From: a virus
Virus record (IMG/VR): IMGVR_UViG_3300031566_000413
Location: 1-22,001 of that record
Direction: 5' to 3' (one strand)
DNA: 22,001 nucleotides
In this document: piece after piece, positions 14,724-22,001 of the stretch
Layout: every line of letters begins with the position of its first letter
Position numbering within the stretch: the stretch's first letter is position 1
Translations under genes and position numbers: made by a program
Notes under the pieces: model-generated
What the model was told of the DNA's origin: nothing
The model's input: only the letters and a program-made list of their open reading frames with translations
Databases searched by the model: none

Positions 14724-15048
14724 CAACACAACACGACTTACATTACACTCTCAGTTGGAGGCAGCGTTTCCGGACCTACCGATATATTATAGTCCTCCCG
14801 GAAACTTAGAGCTGTCTTATCCATGTATAGTTTATGAACCCAAGGCAGAGGAACCGACTTGGGCTAGTAACAAACCATATACTATTGGAACCCGATATCA
14901 GGTCGCGATTCTAAGTGAGCTTCCTGGTTACGCCAATAAAAGAGCTATATTTGATATAGACTGGATTGTTATCTCTGGAAATCGGTCCTATACTCACGAA
15001 GACATCGTTCACGATGTTTTTACTTTATCCATAAATTCAATAACATAG
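14716..15048 (+). CDS. Tail terminator-like or tail completion protein
   Basis: This 110-residue protein has HSQLEAAFPDLPIYYSPPGNLELSYPCIVYEP at the N-terminus, then TRYQVAILSE and a C-terminal pair of strands ending VFTLSINS. The SYPCIVYE stretch and order match the short protein that follows head closure in this phage module, thought to cap the tail tube at the neck. The start is the ATG at 14716, with GGGGG at 14703-14707 eight bases upstream inside the previous gene; an upstream in-frame TTG at 14701 is less likely. It ends in TAG within the TAGGAG ribosome site of the major tail gene. Confidence 0.75.
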   Translation: MDNNTTRLTLHSQLEAAFPDLPIYYSPPGNLELSYPCIVYEPKAEEPTWASNKPYTIGTRYQVAILSELPGYANKRAIFDIDWIVISGNRSYTHEDIVHDVFTLSINSIT

Positions 15049-15061
15049 GAGAAAATAAACT

Positions 15062-15712
15062 ATGGCAATCCTAACTTGGGGTGCATCCGCAGATAAGAAA
15101 TACGAATCTGGTGTTGATCGCGGTGTACTATATATGAAATCCGCCGGGACTTATCCCGCCGGCGTGGCCTGGGAAGGTCTTATCAGTGTTACCGAGAAAC
15201 CCGGGGGCGCTGAGGTGACCGATCTGTGGGCTAATAATGAGAAGTACGCGGCATTGGTCGCTACAGAGACGTTTGAAGGATCTCTCGAGGCATACACATT
15301 CCCCGACGAGTTTCTTGAGGCGATGGGGATGCTTGAGCATACCACCGACCCCGGTGTTATTCTCGGTCAGCAGACTCGCGGTGAGTTCGGCCTTTCTTGG
15401 CGAAGTCGCGTGGGAAGTGATGCTGAAGGATCCCAGGCTAACTATAAGCTTCATATTGTGTATGGTTGTCTTGCTAAACCCTCCGAGGTTCAGCACTCAA
15501 CCGTAAATGATTCACCCGAAGCCGTTACGTTCAGCTGGGATTTCACCACGACTCCGGTCGCGGCCACCGGCTTCTCCTCGCTTTCGAAGATCACTCTTGA
15601 TGAGTCGGTTCTATCGGCTCCGAACTTGGCAGCGCTGCAGGAGGCATTGTGGGGCGGTACAGGATCTGCTGCGCTTCCTTTGCCAAACGCACTATTCGCC
15701 CTCTTAGTTTAA
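15062..15712 (+). CDS. Major tail protein
   Basis: This 216-residue protein would polymerise as the tail tube. It opens MAILTWGASADKKYESGVDRG, then YPAGVAWEGLISVTEKPGGAE and EAYTFPDEFLEAMG. Next come GVILGQQTRGEFGLSWR and KLHIVYGCLAKPSE, NDSPEAVTFSWDFTTTPV and a C-terminal LAALQEALWGG and LPLPNALFALL. Each block recalls major tail proteins of Firmicutes and Actinobacteria siphoviruses. AGGAG at 15047-15051 is 10 bases before the ATG. The codon choice is more GC-rich than in most neighbours, like the capsid gene, as expected for an abundant product. A hairpin follows the gene and may set its level against the chaperones. Confidence 0.9.
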   Translation: MAILTWGASADKKYESGVDRGVLYMKSAGTYPAGVAWEGLISVTEKPGGAEVTDLWANNEKYAALVATETFEGSLEAYTFPDEFLEAMGMLEHTTDPGVILGQQTRGEFGLSWRSRVGSDAEGSQANYKLHIVYGCLAKPSEVQHSTVNDSPEAVTFSWDFTTTPVAATGFSSLSKITLDESVLSAPNLAALQEALWGGTGSAALPLPNALFALLV

Positions 15713-15726
15713 TATTTAGTTTAATA
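15704..15726 (+). repeat. Direct repeat of TTAGTTTAATA at gene end
   Basis: TTAGTTTAATA occurs at 15704-15714 and 15716-15726, a 12-base period. The first copy contains the TAA stop of the major tail protein gene. The function is unknown; it could be simple slippage in an AT-rich gap. Confidence 0.7.
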
Positions 15727-15727
15727 A

Positions 15728-15770
15728 AGCCCTCAAATGAATTCCGCCAAGCGTTAGGAGTTTGAGGGCT
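15728..15770 (+). terminator. Perfect 10-bp hairpin in the major tail-chaperone gap
   Basis: AGCCCTCAAA (15728-15737) pairs perfectly with TTTGAGGGCT (15761-15770) around a 23-base loop. On the + strand the stem is followed by six A, not by a T run, so it is not a standard intrinsic terminator in the direction of the genes. It may be an attenuator or a 3' stabiliser of the major tail mRNA. It lies in the only long gap of the window (15713-15824); the rest of that gap holds a Shine-Dalgarno site (AAAAGGAG 15808-15815) and A-rich sequence. Confidence 0.55.
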
Positions 15771-15824
15771 AAAAAATTCCCCGAGTAAAAATTCGGAGAA
15801 AAAAATCAAAAGGAGATTTGAGAC

Positions 15825-16202
15825 ATGTTAAAGAAAGTTGTAGAATTCACTGATTTCAATGGAGAACAGGGGTCCGACACGTTATATTTCAATCTAACAG
15901 AGGCGGAAATCATTCGTTTGGACGCTAATTATGTAGGTGGTCTTGCGGGAATAACAAAAGTTCTAGATCCGAAAGAGAATCCCCAGCAGGTTTTGGATCT
16001 CTTTGAGGACGTGATTCGTGCGTCATATGGCGAGAAGTCTAAGGACGGACGACACTTTATGAAGGACCCCATCGCCGTTCAAACATTTTTCCATTCAGCG
16101 GCGTACAGCGCTCTATTCATGGAGTTAATCCAAGACGCAGATGCCGCCGCGGCGTTTGTTAATGGAATCATGATCTCGACAGCGCCTAAGCCTAAAGAGT
16201 AG
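15825..16202 (+). CDS. Tail assembly chaperone, first gene (gpG-like)
   Basis: This 125-residue acidic protein reads VEFTDFNGEQGSDTLYFNLTEAEI, then LDLFEDVIRASYGEKSKDG, HFMKDPIAVQTFFHSAAYSALFMELI and AAAFVNGIM. These are familiar segments of the tail chaperone that coats the tape measure protein before tube growth. It is followed by a second chaperone gene, as in lambda G and GT, but the next gene has its own start 16 bases after this stop. The start has AAAAGGAG at 15808-15815, nine bases upstream. It is the first gene after the hairpin in the gap, so its expression may be separately tuned from the major tail gene. Confidence 0.85.
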   Translation: MLKKVVEFTDFNGEQGSDTLYFNLTEAEIIRLDANYVGGLAGITKVLDPKENPQQVLDLFEDVIRASYGEKSKDGRHFMKDPIAVQTFFHSAAYSALFMELIQDADAAAAFVNGIMISTAPKPKE

Positions 16203-16218
16203 TTTTGGAGATGAGAGA

Positions 16219-16764
16219 ATGCTTACAATAACTGTTGACGAACAAGAGTTCTTCGATCAAGAGAAGCAGATGTTTTTTACGGTAAAACCCGTTACCGTAC
16301 GTATGGAGCATTCTCTCATATCTATCTCCAAGTGGGAAGCTCACTGGGAGAAACCGTTTTTACCAACCACGGGGGTTGTACCAGGAATGACGGGCCACGC
16401 CGAGGAAATTTATTATATTCAGTGTATGATGTTGACCGGCGCTGCTCCGCATATTCCGGAAACTTTATATGCTTACCATCACGCCGAGATTACTGAGTAT
16501 ATGGATAAAAAACATTCGGCAACAACTATCCACAGATTCGGATCACAAAGATCATCCAGAAATATCATAACATCAGAGCTTATATATTATTGGATGGTAA
16601 AATTTGGAATACCACTGGAATGTCATAAATGGCATTTTAATAGGTTATTAATGCTTATTGATGTTTGCAGTGTTAAAGAACTACCTGCCAAAGAGAATAA
16701 AATGTCTGCTTTGGACGCCCGAAGGCATATTTCCGACTTAAATAAACAGAGACGAGGGTTATGA
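16219..16764 (+). CDS. Tail assembly chaperone, second gene (Gp15-like)
   Basis: This 181-residue protein has VRMEHSLISISKWEAHWEKPFL (residues about 28-49), EEIYYIQCMMLTG, ITEYMDKKHSATTI, NIITSELIYYWMVKFGIPLEC and HKWHFNRLLMLIDVC. These blocks match the partner chaperone found after the gpG-like gene in Gram-positive siphoviruses. The spacing from the previous stop is 16 bases, with GGAG at 16207-16210 eight bases before the ATG, so separate initiation is the simplest reading. In the frame of this gene there is a TGA at 16171-16173 inside the first chaperone gene, and no standard -1 slippery heptamer leads into it. The stop overlaps the next ATG. Confidence 0.8.
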   Translation: MLTITVDEQEFFDQEKQMFFTVKPVTVRMEHSLISISKWEAHWEKPFLPTTGVVPGMTGHAEEIYYIQCMMLTGAAPHIPETLYAYHHAEITEYMDKKHSATTIHRFGSQRSSRNIITSELIYYWMVKFGIPLECHKWHFNRLLMLIDVCSVKELPAKENKMSALDARRHISDLNKQRRGL

Positions 16765-17132
16765 TACGAATTGACGAACCTGATTTTAAAGACACGCACA
16801 AATTTTTCGACAAATTAGACAAGTTCGACCCCCTCTCTATTTTACATAACTTTGGAGAGATGGGCGTCAATCTATTAGCGGCAGCGACTCCATTCGACAC
16901 CGGAGAAACTGCTAGTAAGTGGTCGTACAAAATAGAAGGAAATCGAGAGCGATACACAATTACATGGATGAATAGTGAACCCGCCGGCTCTGCTCCTCTA
17001 GTACTTCTATTACAGTATGGACACAGTACAAAGAATGGATATTGGTTGCCGGGAAGAGATTTTATTAATCCGGCCTTATATCCTATTTATGATATGATAG
17101 GTAATATATTGGCTAAGGAGGCCTTACCATGA
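16761..17132 (+). CDS. HK97 gp10-like neck or tail-completion protein
   Basis: This 123-residue protein contains NLLAAATPFDTGETASKWSYKI, YTITWMNSEP, VLLLQYGHSTKNGYW and GRDFINPALYPIYD. The order T-P-x-D-T-G-x-x-A, then QYGHxT, then GRDFINPA is the signature pattern of the gp10 family, which helps join head and tail. It overlaps its neighbours by ATGA at both ends, so the three genes are translationally coupled. In many phages this gene lies between head closure and tail terminator; here it sits between the chaperones and the tape measure, an order I also recall from some Firmicutes phages. Its exact role in that position is not settled. Confidence 0.75.
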   Translation: MIRIDEPDFKDTHKFFDKLDKFDPLSILHNFGEMGVNLLAAATPFDTGETASKWSYKIEGNRERYTITWMNSEPAGSAPLVLLLQYGHSTKNGYWLPGRDFINPALYPIYDMIGNILAKEALP

Positions 17133-20100
17133 GCAGCACAGTTGAACGTCGAATTGTTCAAATGGTCTTTGAAGCTAACGAGTTTCGTAAAGGTATCCGT
17201 CAATCTATTGATGATTTGGGTGCCCTTAAAAGATCCTTCCAGATGGACGAAGCACAAAGAAGCTTGTCTGAATTAGAAAAAGCTACGCATGTAGACTTTT
17301 CTCCGATGAGCAACGCGCTTGATTCCATCAATAATAAGATGAGTATTGTTGGTATCGCCGCGGCGCATATGGTTACGAAAATAACCGATTCTATAGTTGG
17401 TGCTGCCTCCAAATTGGCTGACGCATTGATTGTGGCGCCCATTGTGACCGGTTTAGAAGAATACGAAATCCAGCTAAACGCCATTCAAACCATTTTAGCA
17501 AACACGGCTAAGCACGGAACCGATTTGGAAGACGTTAGCGGAGCCCTAGATGAACTTAACACATACGCAGATTTAACCATTTATAATTTCACTCAGATGG
17601 TCGACAGCATCGGTAAGTTTACAACAGCCGGGGTTGATCTAGAGACCAGCACCCTGGCGATTAAGGGTATTGCGAATATCGCGGCCATTTCAGGATCAAG
17701 TGCTCAACAGGCCTCAACGGCAATGTATCAGTTATCTCAGGCTATAGGCACGGGATCGCTTAAACTACAAGACTGGAACAGTGTCGTAAATGCTGGAATG
17801 GGTGGCCAAATCTTCCAAGACGCCTTAGCCGACACAGCAAGAACATACGGCGTCAACGTAGATTATATTTTAGAAAAGAATGGAAGTTTCCGAGCCTCCC
17901 TGCAAGAGGGCTGGATATCAAAAGAAATCCTATTGGATACCCTGGCTAAGTTCACAGGAGACCTTAGCGATGCGGAATTAGAAGCTCTTGGGTATACTGA
18001 GGAACAAATCGCGGCCATACAAGAACAAGCAACGATGGCTGTAGATGCCGCTACCAAAATTAAGACCCTAACCGGTCTAATGGACACCCTAAACGAAGCC
18101 CTTCAAAGTGGATGGGCTCAGAGTTGGAAATTCATATTTGGTGACTTCAACGAGGCACAAGAGTTGTGGGGAGAAGTTAGTGAGTTCTTTAGTGGATTTA
18201 TATCCTCATCTTCCGACGCTAGAAACGAGTTGTTAACCACCTGGAATCGTATGGGTGGTCGAACAGAGGCCATAGAAGCCCTGTTTAATCTTTTAGATGC
18301 CGGGGCCAACATATTAGAAGCCTTTATAGAGGCGGTAACCGACATATTTGAACCCCTCAGCGGGTTTGATTTGTATTACTTAACAAGAAGTTTTAACGAG
18401 TGGACCTTCGAGATTTTCAACGCTACGGAAGAGTTAGGCCCATTTAAAAGCATTGTTAGTGGTATAGCTGCTATATTTAGTATTCTATTTATGGTTGTGG
18501 GGGCCGTATTAAAGCCCTTTGGAGTTCTTACAGGAATCACATCGGGGCTTGGTGGAGGGCTTGTAGACATGCTCGCCGGTGCGGGAGACGCCATTGTGGC
18601 CTTCCGAGATATGGCCGAAGAAACCGGGTTCTTTGACACGGTAGTGGCCAATATTATAACACATGTTAAGGAATTCATTGCGTGGGTTAAGGATTTAGTC
18701 AAGCAATTCAATGAGTTACAAATTGTTCAGAGGATTATTGCTACTATTCTCTGGGCGTTTGAAGAGATAAAGAAGATTGACCCGGCCAAGGTTTGGGAGG
18801 GTTTTCTAAACGTTCTTACGGCCATAGTGGCTCCCTTTTATCTAGCTGCGAAAGGCGCAGAGTGGCTTTACAACGAGATTGTGAAGCTAGATGTCGTTCA
18901 GGACATTGTTGAATGGTTCAATGATATTGATCTTAATGAGATCAAACAAGAATTTGTTGAGCTTGGAGATGGGATAAAAGAGTTTATAGATGAAATAAAA
19001 GACTCAGACATAGTTAAAGACTTTGCTGAAGCCTTTAGCTCTTTCGATGTAAAAGCTGAGTGGGAAGAGTTTATTACGGCAGCTAAAGAAGGTTTCGGTT
19101 GGATCGGAACCGGTAGCGAAAAAGCTAGAGAAGGTATTTCAAACTTACTTCCAGATATGACTCAGATTAAAGAAGCCGCAAAAGAGCTCGGCGCGGCTCT
19201 TAAAGAAGCTTTTGCTGGGCTGTGGGACTATATTTTTGGTGAAGAGACCGATATCGACTATGATAGACTGTTTCAATTCATTAACACTGGCCTGGCGGGG
19301 GGCTTCATTTTAGCTCTTCGTAAGCTTGCTGATATGTTTAGCTTAGATGCTATATTTGGAGACAGCGATATAGGAGACGCGATTGTAGAAGATTTGGAAG
19401 GTGTTCAGAACGCTTTAAATGGTATGGCTCTTGGGCTTAAAGCTGAGGCTCTTAAGAACGTAGCGCTAGCTATTGCTCTTTTGGCGGGTTCTATATTCTT
19501 ACTAAGTGCAATTCCTAGTGAAAAACTTGCCGTAGCCACCGCAGCTGTAGGTTCTATGGCTTTGGCTTTGGCAGGCTCGACCAGAGTAATGGGTAACCTG
19601 GATCTTAAGTCGGCTGCCGCAAATGCACTTCTTATGATTGGTATTGCTATATCTTTGGGGTTGGTTGCGGTAGCAATAAAACCCGTTGCGGAAATCGACC
19701 CCATAAAATTAACCACAGCAGTGGGAGCGCTTGGTGGGGCCCTAGTAGGGATGGTGACTTCGGTTATTTTGATAACTAAATTGGCTGGAAACGAAGCCAA
19801 AATCTTAACTATAATAGCTACGATGTATGGGTTGAGTAAAGCCCTAAGATCTTTGTCAGGCACCGTAGAAATTATGGGTCAGATGGATGAAGACGTATTG
19901 ATACAGGGTGGTGCGGCTGTCGGTATTATTCTAACAGCTCTTAGTGGAATGGCAATAGCTATGGGTAAGTGGGGTAGTAAGGATGCCCAAAAACTCGGCT
20001 TGAATATGATAGGCCTGGCGGCTGGGATATTCTTATTGTCGTTTTCTATTGAGAAAATAGGCGGAATGGATCTTGTCACTCTGGCGACGGGCCTGGCCGC

Positions 20101-21724
20101 TGTTGGCGTGATCATGCTTGCCTTTGGCGGCTTCTCTAGGCTTGTTAAACCAAAAGGAATGCTCGAGGCGGCCGCGTCAATTGCTGTTATTGCCGGATCC
20201 ATGTTTATTATGTATGAAGCAATAAAAAAGATGGCGACCTTAGGTGTTGTGGAATATCTGAAAGGGATGGGGGCTATAGCTATAGCATTACTTATTATTG
20301 CGGGCATAACAAAAGTGATGGGTCCTCAAAGTCTTCCCGCGGCGGGAGCAATTGCTATTGTGGCAGGGGCTATGGTTATTCTTGCTTATGCCCTTACAGA
20401 GTTGGCTAAAATAAGATGGCAATCCCTAGCTAAGGGGCTTCTTGTCATAGGCGCGTTTTTCGTTATTATAGGCGTTGCAGGTTATCTACTGGCACCCGTG
20501 GTTCCTGTATTATTAGCCTTAGGCATTGCCATAGGCCTAATTGGTTTGGCGGCCTTCGGGTTTGGTCTTGGTATATTCTTAGCTGCCGCTGGGCTAGTGG
20601 CTCTTGCGGGCAGTGCGAGTGCAATAGCAGTGGCCCTACCGATAGTCGCCGATGCTATAGTAGAAGTTCTACCTCGTTTAGTGACCGCCTTTGCGGAAGC
20701 GATTGTTAACTTTGTAACTGTGTTGGCCGAGAAGGGACCCGAGTTATTCGAGGCCTTTTCGACTTTAATTACGAACATGATGGAGTCCATAACAAGCCCT
20801 GAGTTCTTACCCAAAATTGTTGGGTTTGTTCTTAACTTCATAGTGGCCATAATAGATGAGTTTGAGAAATCAGGCATCGTCGATAAGGTCATTCAAGCCG
20901 GATGGGATATTCTTACATCTCTTATTAAGGGGGTAGAAGACAACATCCAGGAAGTCGTGGACGCGGGCTTAGGTGTAATCGAAGAGTTCATAGCGGGTTT
21001 AGAATCCGGTGTGCCGCCTCTTCTGATACAAGCCAAGGACATGCTTATGGCGTTCTTTACGACCATCGAGGAAGAGATCGTCACTAAAGAGAACGTAGAA
21101 AGAATGACCAATATGGGTCTCAATATCGCAGGAAACATAGTCGCGGGTGTTCTCGCCGGGATTATAAGCGGTGGTAAGGACATATACAAAAAGCTTGCCG
21201 ACGTAATAAGTGAGGCTATACACGGTGCCGAAGGACCGGAAGGCTCTGACTCTCAATCTCCATCTAAAAAGACCACCAAGATCGGTAAAGATCTTGTGGA
21301 TGGTTTTGTTAAAGGTATTCAAGATAATGCTAAGTATGTTGACAGGGCAATAGTCGAGTTCGGACAAACTATAAAACGTAAATTAGAGCCCGTAGTACAA
21401 CAGATGGCAACAGCGATTGATAAGGAAGCCACCTTCAAGCCGGTTATATCTCCAGTATTAGATTTAGAAAACTTTAGACGGGGAAAGGACCAACTAAGTC
21501 ATATGGGGATCTTTGGTGCTGCTATCATGGCGAACGTTGAACATACCCAGGGTACTAGAGGATACGCGTCTGTACCAATAGGTGTAGCCGAAACCGTACC
21601 ATCAACCGGGGTAAACTTTATACAAAATAATTACTCGCCAACGGCACTGGACAGGGAAACCATATATAGACAGACCAGAACGCATTTGGCTAAATTAGAA
21701 CAAGAGAGGACTTTTGGACTATGA
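17129..21724 (+). CDS. Tail tape measure protein
   Basis: This 1531-residue protein would set tail length; at the usual 0.15 nm per residue this predicts a tail of roughly 230 nm. The N-terminal 300 residues carry the conserved tape measure core (LIVAPIVTGLEEYEIQLNAI, FTTAGVDLETSTLAIKGIA, MYQLSQAIGTGSLKLQDWN). A hydrophobic segment occurs at about 445-475. Acidic amphipathic helices fill about 590-690. Residues about 770-1180 contain roughly ten membrane-like helices of 17-25 residues in a loose repeat, which could cross the host membrane during DNA entry. SPSKKTTKIGKDLVDGFVKGI near residue 1380 resembles the usual end region. No lysozyme or peptidase motif is visible. AAGGAGG at 17115-17121 is 7 bases before the ATG, and the stop overlaps the next gene. 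Confidence 0.95.
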   Translation: MSSTVERRIVQMVFEANEFRKGIRQSIDDLGALKRSFQMDEAQRSLSELEKATHVDFSPMSNALDSINNKMSIVGIAAAHMVTKITDSIVGAASKLADALIVAPIVTGLEEYEIQLNAIQTILANTAKHGTDLEDVSGALDELNTYADLTIYNFTQMVDSIGKFTTAGVDLETSTLAIKGIANIAAISGSSAQQASTAMYQLSQAIGTGSLKLQDWNSVVNAGMGGQIFQDALADTARTYGVNVDYILEKNGSFRASLQEGWISKEILLDTLAKFTGDLSDAELEALGYTEEQIAAIQEQATMAVDAATKIKTLTGLMDTLNEALQSGWAQSWKFIFGDFNEAQELWGEVSEFFSGFISSSSDARNELLTTWNRMGGRTEAIEALFNLLDAGANILEAFIEAVTDIFEPLSGFDLYYLTRSFNEWTFEIFNATEELGPFKSIVSGIAAIFSILFMVVGAVLKPFGVLTGITSGLGGGLVDMLAGAGDAIVAFRDMAEETGFFDTVVANIITHVKEFIAWVKDLVKQFNELQIVQRIIATILWAFEEIKKIDPAKVWEGFLNVLTAIVAPFYLAAKGAEWLYNEIVKLDVVQDIVEWFNDIDLNEIKQEFVELGDGIKEFIDEIKDSDIVKDFAEAFSSFDVKAEWEEFITAAKEGFGWIGTGSEKAREGISNLLPDMTQIKEAAKELGAALKEAFAGLWDYIFGEETDIDYDRLFQFINTGLAGGFILALRKLADMFSLDAIFGDSDIGDAIVEDLEGVQNALNGMALGLKAEALKNVALAIALLAGSIFLLSAIPSEKLAVATAAVGSMALALAGSTRVMGNLDLKSAAANALLMIGIAISLGLVAVAIKPVAEIDPIKLTTAVGALGGALVGMVTSVILITKLAGNEAKILTIIATMYGLSKALRSLSGTVEIMGQMDEDVLIQGGAAVGIILTALSGMAIAMGKWGSKDAQKLGLNMIGLAAGIFLLSFSIEKIGGMDLVTLATGLAAVGVIMLAFGGFSRLVKPKGMLEAAASIAVIAGSMFIMYEAIKKMATLGVVEYLKGMGAIAIALLIIAGITKVMGPQSLPAAGAIAIVAGAMVILAYALTELAKIRWQSLAKGLLVIGAFFVIIGVAGYLLAPVVPVLLALGIAIGLIGLAAFGFGLGIFLAAAGLVALAGSASAIAVALPIVADAIVEVLPRLVTAFAEAIVNFVTVLAEKGPELFEAFSTLITNMMESITSPEFLPKIVGFVLNFIVAIIDEFEKSGIVDKVIQAGWDILTSLIKGVEDNIQEVVDAGLGVIEEFIAGLESGVPPLLIQAKDMLMAFFTTIEEEIVTKENVERMTNMGLNIAGNIVAGVLAGIISGGKDIYKKLADVISEAIHGAEGPEGSDSQSPSKKTTKIGKDLVDGFVKGIQDNAKYVDRAIVEFGQTIKRKLEPVVQQMATAIDKEATFKPVISPVLDLENFRRGKDQLSHMGIFGAAIMANVEHTQGTRGYASVPIGVAETVPSTGVNFIQNNYSPTALDRETIYRQTRTHLAKLEQERTFGL

Positions 21725-22001
21725 TAACAGATCTATATATTACAAATCCTGGTGGTAGTACTCTTAACTTAAATTTAAGAACGTCAAAAGATGATCATGG
21801 AATTCTTGTTTTTAATCTTACTGGTTTAGGATCCCCTACAGCCACCGTTACTGGCCTAACCGGTCCCAATTATGATGGTATTAGGGGATATTTTGTAAAG
21901 GCGGATGCCCGACATCTTCTCTTAACATTGGCTATACCGGTTAGGGGTTCGTCGTTAGAAGAATTCGCAAAGGACCTGGTTTATGATCATTTTCAAGTAA
22001 A
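21721..22001 (+). CDS. Distal tail protein (3' partial)
   Basis: The frame opens with ATG overlapping the tape measure stop (ATGA) and is still open at the window edge, giving 93 residues. It reads MITDLYITNPGGSTLNLNLR, GILVFNLTGLGSPTATVT, then LLLTLAIPVRG and SLEEFAKDLVYDHF. The pattern of an N-terminal strand with NP-G-S-L-L-L, a GLG-PxA-x turn and later strands fits the N-terminal domain of Dit proteins, which form the hexameric hub at the tail tip. Position directly after the tape measure is the standard place for this gene. The second half is outside the window. Confidence 0.8.
   Translation, partial: MITDLYITNPGGSTLNLNLRTSKDDHGILVFNLTGLGSPTATVTGLTGPNYDGIRGYFVKADARHLLLTLAIPVRGSSLEEFAKDLVYDHFQV

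Noticed and set aside
15728-15790. Classical intrinsic terminator
   Set aside because: The stem is perfect but followed by six A on the + strand, without a T run; kept only as a hairpin of unknown role.
16160-16221. Programmed frameshift joining the two tail chaperones, as in lambda G-GT
   Set aside because: No X XXY YYZ heptamer leads into the second frame; that frame would need +1 or -2, and the second gene has its own GGAG and ATG.

Overview
The window is a gene-dense stretch of a tailed bacteriophage (Caudoviricetes) genome or prophage. All 22 supported coding regions lie on the + strand. They are packed head to tail with ATGA or TGATG overlaps and strong Shine-Dalgarno sites (AAGGAG type), so the host is a bacterium. 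The set is that of a long-tailed siphovirus: HK97-type head genes, a two-gene tail chaperone pair, a 1531-residue tape measure protein and a distal tail protein, with no sheath or baseplate-wedge genes. The module 14409-22001 resembles, from memory of the families, siphoviruses of Firmicutes and Actinobacteria. The host itself cannot be named from the sequence.

Layout. (1) 2-3204, packaging: a coiled-coil protein that is probably the small terminase (cut by the window edge), an HNH-type nuclease, a gp6-like head-tail connector, a basic protein with the phage motif HYGVRGMKWGVR, and the large terminase. (2) 3201-6298, lysis and accessory: a TIM-barrel glycosidase followed in the same frame, across one TGA, by an M23 zinc peptidase domain; a calcineurin-type phosphoesterase; a small winged-helix-like protein; and a membrane protein that could be the holin. 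(3) 6317-11164, virion surface: a 1364-residue protein with about 23 copies of a 22-residue repeat in three blocks separated by beta-rich domains, then two small structural proteins. (4) 11179-14407, head: the portal, then a single gene fusing prohead protease, scaffold-like region and major capsid protein. (5) 14409-17132, neck and tail tube: head closure, tail terminator-like protein, major tail protein, two chaperones and a gp10-like neck protein. (6) 17129-22001, tape measure and the start of the distal tail protein.

The terminase pair would cut DNA and fill the head through the portal. The fused protease-capsid polypeptide would build and mature the shell. Connector, closure and terminator proteins join head to tail tube, and chaperones load the tape measure. 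The glycosidase and M23 peptidase, with the candidate holin, would open the cell wall.

The most unusual points are: the in-frame TGA splitting an apparent glycosidase-M23 lysin, with a well-placed but frame-shifted ATG next to it; an internal Shine-Dalgarno site and ATG that could make free capsid protein from the protease-capsid fusion gene; a perfect 10-bp hairpin between the major tail protein and the chaperones; and the repeat architecture of the large surface protein. The head-tail connector also lies upstream of the large terminase instead of after the capsid gene. No tRNA, rRNA, CRISPR array, insertion sequence or convincing minus-strand gene was seen.
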